Assembly: GCA_021151695.1 (NCBI GenBank)
Contig: JAGKWU010000014.1
Coordinates: 80,554-144,553 of the forward strand
Length of the DNA stretch: 64,000 nucleotides
DNA from: Cellvibrionaceae bacterium
Lineage (GTDB): Bacteria > Pseudomonadota > Gammaproteobacteria > Pseudomonadales > Cellvibrionaceae
Reading direction: 5' to 3'
A program made the translations under genes and the position numbers. Positions 62,513 through 64,000 of the stretch are shown here, in pieces. Under the pieces are notes generated by a model. That model ran no database searches. It had not been told where the DNA came from and saw only the letters and a program-made list of their open reading frames with translations. How positions within the stretch are numbered: the first letter of the stretch is position 1; every line of letters begins with the position of its first letter.

Positions 62513-64000
62513 ATGGCTAATAAAAACAGCTTGAAAGCAGTTCTGTTTGTTCTAGGTCTTATTTTTTCCCAGTTTGCATTCGCTGCATTCACTGTCACGG
62601 CACCGACACTGGTTACCGGTCCTCACTTTGATATCAGTTGGTCCGGAGGGCAGCGATATGTCACTTTGTATGAATCTGTAAATGGCCCCTGGAGCGCAGT
62701 TACTTACAGTGTTGATGCAACCACCTATACATACAGCATTCACTATAAGCCTAACGGAACCTATCAATACAAGGTTTCCAGCTGCTATAGCACCTGTGAA
62801 GACATTTATAAAACCGTCGTAGTCGACATTAATAATCCTCCAACTATATCCTCTATCTCCGCTCAAACAGTAAATGAAGATTCATCAACAGGGGCTGTAG
62901 CTTTTACAGTTTCAGATTCTGATACGAGTCTTTCCTCATTGGTTCTTACTGGCACCTCAAGTAATCAAACAATTATCCCAAACGGAAATATTACATTTGG
63001 TGGTAGTGGATCTTCTCGAACAGTAACCGTCGTGCCAGCTGCGAACCAATATACCTCGGGAACTCCGGTAGCGATTACTGTAAATGTTTACGATGGTCGA
63101 AATAATGTGGCTACTTCATTCAATGTCACTGTTAATCCAGTAAATGACGCTCCAACCATTTCGACAATTCCAACGCAAACAATAAACGAGGACACCCCCT
63201 CTTCCGCTATTGCGTTTACTGTAAATGATGTTGACACGGCAGCCACCTCACTGACCATAACAGGCGGCTCAAGTAATACCAATCTTATTAGCAACTCCGG
63301 TATTCAAATTTCAGGAACTGGTAATAGTCGCTCCGTAGTACTAACACCTGTTACTGATGCAAATGGGACGGCAGTGATTACGTTAAGCGCTTCTGATGGT
63401 ATAGCACCAGCAGTTTCTACCAGCTTTACGGTCAATGTTACGGCTGTCAACGATATGCCAACCATTACGGCTTATCCCACGTCAGTGACTATTAATGAAG
63501 ATACTTCCAGTAGCAGCCAAGGCTTTGTAGCTTCAGATCCTGAAACGTCCAGTGCTTCCTTGCAAGTTTCTGCTGTATCCAACAATACATCGATCATTTC
63601 GAGTGTTACGGTAAGCGGCAGTGGTCCTTACTACTCCTTTGTTGCGAATCCCGCTCCTAATGCGACGGGAACAACATCAATAACGCTAAAAGCATATGAT
63701 GGATCATTAACTAAAACAGTTGATATTCCGGTAACTGTTAATGCCGTAAATGACGCACCTACCATCTCAGCTATTTCCACGCAAACCACCAGTGAAGACA
63801 CGGCGTCATCGCCTATTGCTTTTACTGTTGCGGATATAGATACAGCAGTTGGCTCATTAACTGTGACAGGAGTTTCCAGCAATACGAGCGTGGTTGCTAA
63901 TGCTGGTATTCAAATTTCTGGTGCGGGTGCGAGTCGTTCTGTGGTTATTACCCCTGTGGGTGATGCCAATGGTTCGGCAGTGATCACGTTGAGTGTATCT
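62513..64000 (+). CDS. Cadherin-like-repeat surface protein (3' end outside window)
   Basis: At least 496 residues, open to the window edge. A signal peptide (cleavage near AFAAF) is followed by a roughly 90-residue Ig-like domain with two cysteines (SSCYSTCED), then tandem repeats of about 100 residues with the recurrent boundary VNDAPTIS and NEDT. These are cadherin-like / VCBS-type Ig domains common in very large repeats-in-toxin adhesins and in secreted polysaccharide-binding proteins. At least four copies start before the edge. The ATG at 62513 follows AAGGGA. It probably functions in adhesion or surface binding, and a C-terminal secretion or sorting signal would be expected outside the window. 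Confidence 0.85.
   Translation, partial: MANKNSLKAVLFVLGLIFSQFAFAAFTVTAPTLVTGPHFDISWSGGQRYVTLYESVNGPWSAVTYSVDATTYTYSIHYKPNGTYQYKVSSCYSTCEDIYKTVVVDINNPPTISSISAQTVNEDSSTGAVAFTVSDSDTSLSSLVLTGTSSNQTIIPNGNITFGGSGSSRTVTVVPAANQYTSGTPVAITVNVYDGRNNVATSFNVTVNPVNDAPTISTIPTQTINEDTPSSAIAFTVNDVDTAATSLTITGGSSNTNLISNSGIQISGTGNSRSVVLTPVTDANGTAVITLSASDGIAPAVSTSFTVNVTAVNDMPTITAYPTSVTINEDTSSSSQGFVASDPETSSASLQVSAVSNNTSIISSVTVSGSGPYYSFVANPAPNATGTTSITLKAYDGSLTKTVDIPVTVNAVNDAPTISAISTQTTSEDTASSPIAFTVADIDTAVGSLTVTGVSSNTSVVANAGIQISGAGASRSVVITPVGDANGSAVITLSVS

Overview
The window looks like chromosomal DNA of a plant-polysaccharide-degrading gammaproteobacterium, most likely Cellvibrio or a close relative. The signs are secreted mannanases with CBM2 and CBM10 modules joined by serine-rich linkers, several lipoprotein enzymes, an arabinan/L-arabinose locus, and the pseudomonad-type argH / algZ-algR neighbourhood. 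No phage genes, insertion sequences, rRNA, tRNA or CRISPR array were recognised.

Layout. 1-3088: GH26 mannanase lipoprotein, cut by the left edge. 3.5-10 kb: a CobW-type metallochaperone GTPase, a FadE-like acyl-CoA dehydrogenase, a small unknown protein and a GAF-GGDEF-EAL protein. 10-22 kb: a nitrogen block with moaB, moaA and a cobA-nirB-nirD assimilatory nitrite reductase operon behind a near-perfect sigma-54 promoter, then a DUF1919 gene and a subtilase whose C-terminus is fused in frame to most of a cyanase. 22-31 kb: GH30 glycosidase; a plus-strand group (four-repeat lipoprotein, haem lipoprotein, CxxCH-bearing beta-barrel); and a convergent minus-strand operon (ECF sigma factor, anti-sigma factor, leucine-rich-repeat protein, beta-barrel). 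31-38 kb: GH5 mannanase with CBM10 and CBM2, GNAT acetyltransferase, an exported unknown, a DUF998 remnant, M48 peptidase and an XRE regulator. 38-48 kb: an MFS/acyltransferase/acyl-ligase triple fusion, a rhombotarget-type lipoprotein, algR-algZ divergent from argH, an esterase and a lipoprotein. 48-62 kb: arabinan/arabinose locus (three GH43 enzymes, araB-araD-araA, a HAD phosphatase, a GPH transporter, an exported aldose epimerase and a FucP-type transporter). 62-64 kb: a candidate structured RNA and the start of a cadherin-repeat surface protein that runs off the right edge.

How the parts work together. The GH43 enzymes would release L-arabinose, the epimerase would interconvert anomers, the two transporters would import sugar, and AraA, AraB and AraD would carry it to xylulose 5-phosphate. 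A 15-bp palindrome (TATTGTA-T-TACAATA) overlaps the first GH43 promoter, and an imperfect copy lies at the araB promoter. A different CCGG/CCGA-centred motif lies upstream of both mannanase genes. CobA makes the sirohaem precursor needed by NirB, and the fused cyanase also belongs to nitrogen metabolism.

Best leads for something undescribed: the subtilase-cyanase fusion; the four-hairpin RNA at 62227-62408; the haem-lipoprotein/CxxCH-barrel set facing the ECF sigma operon; and a dispersed family of long inverted repeats between genes.
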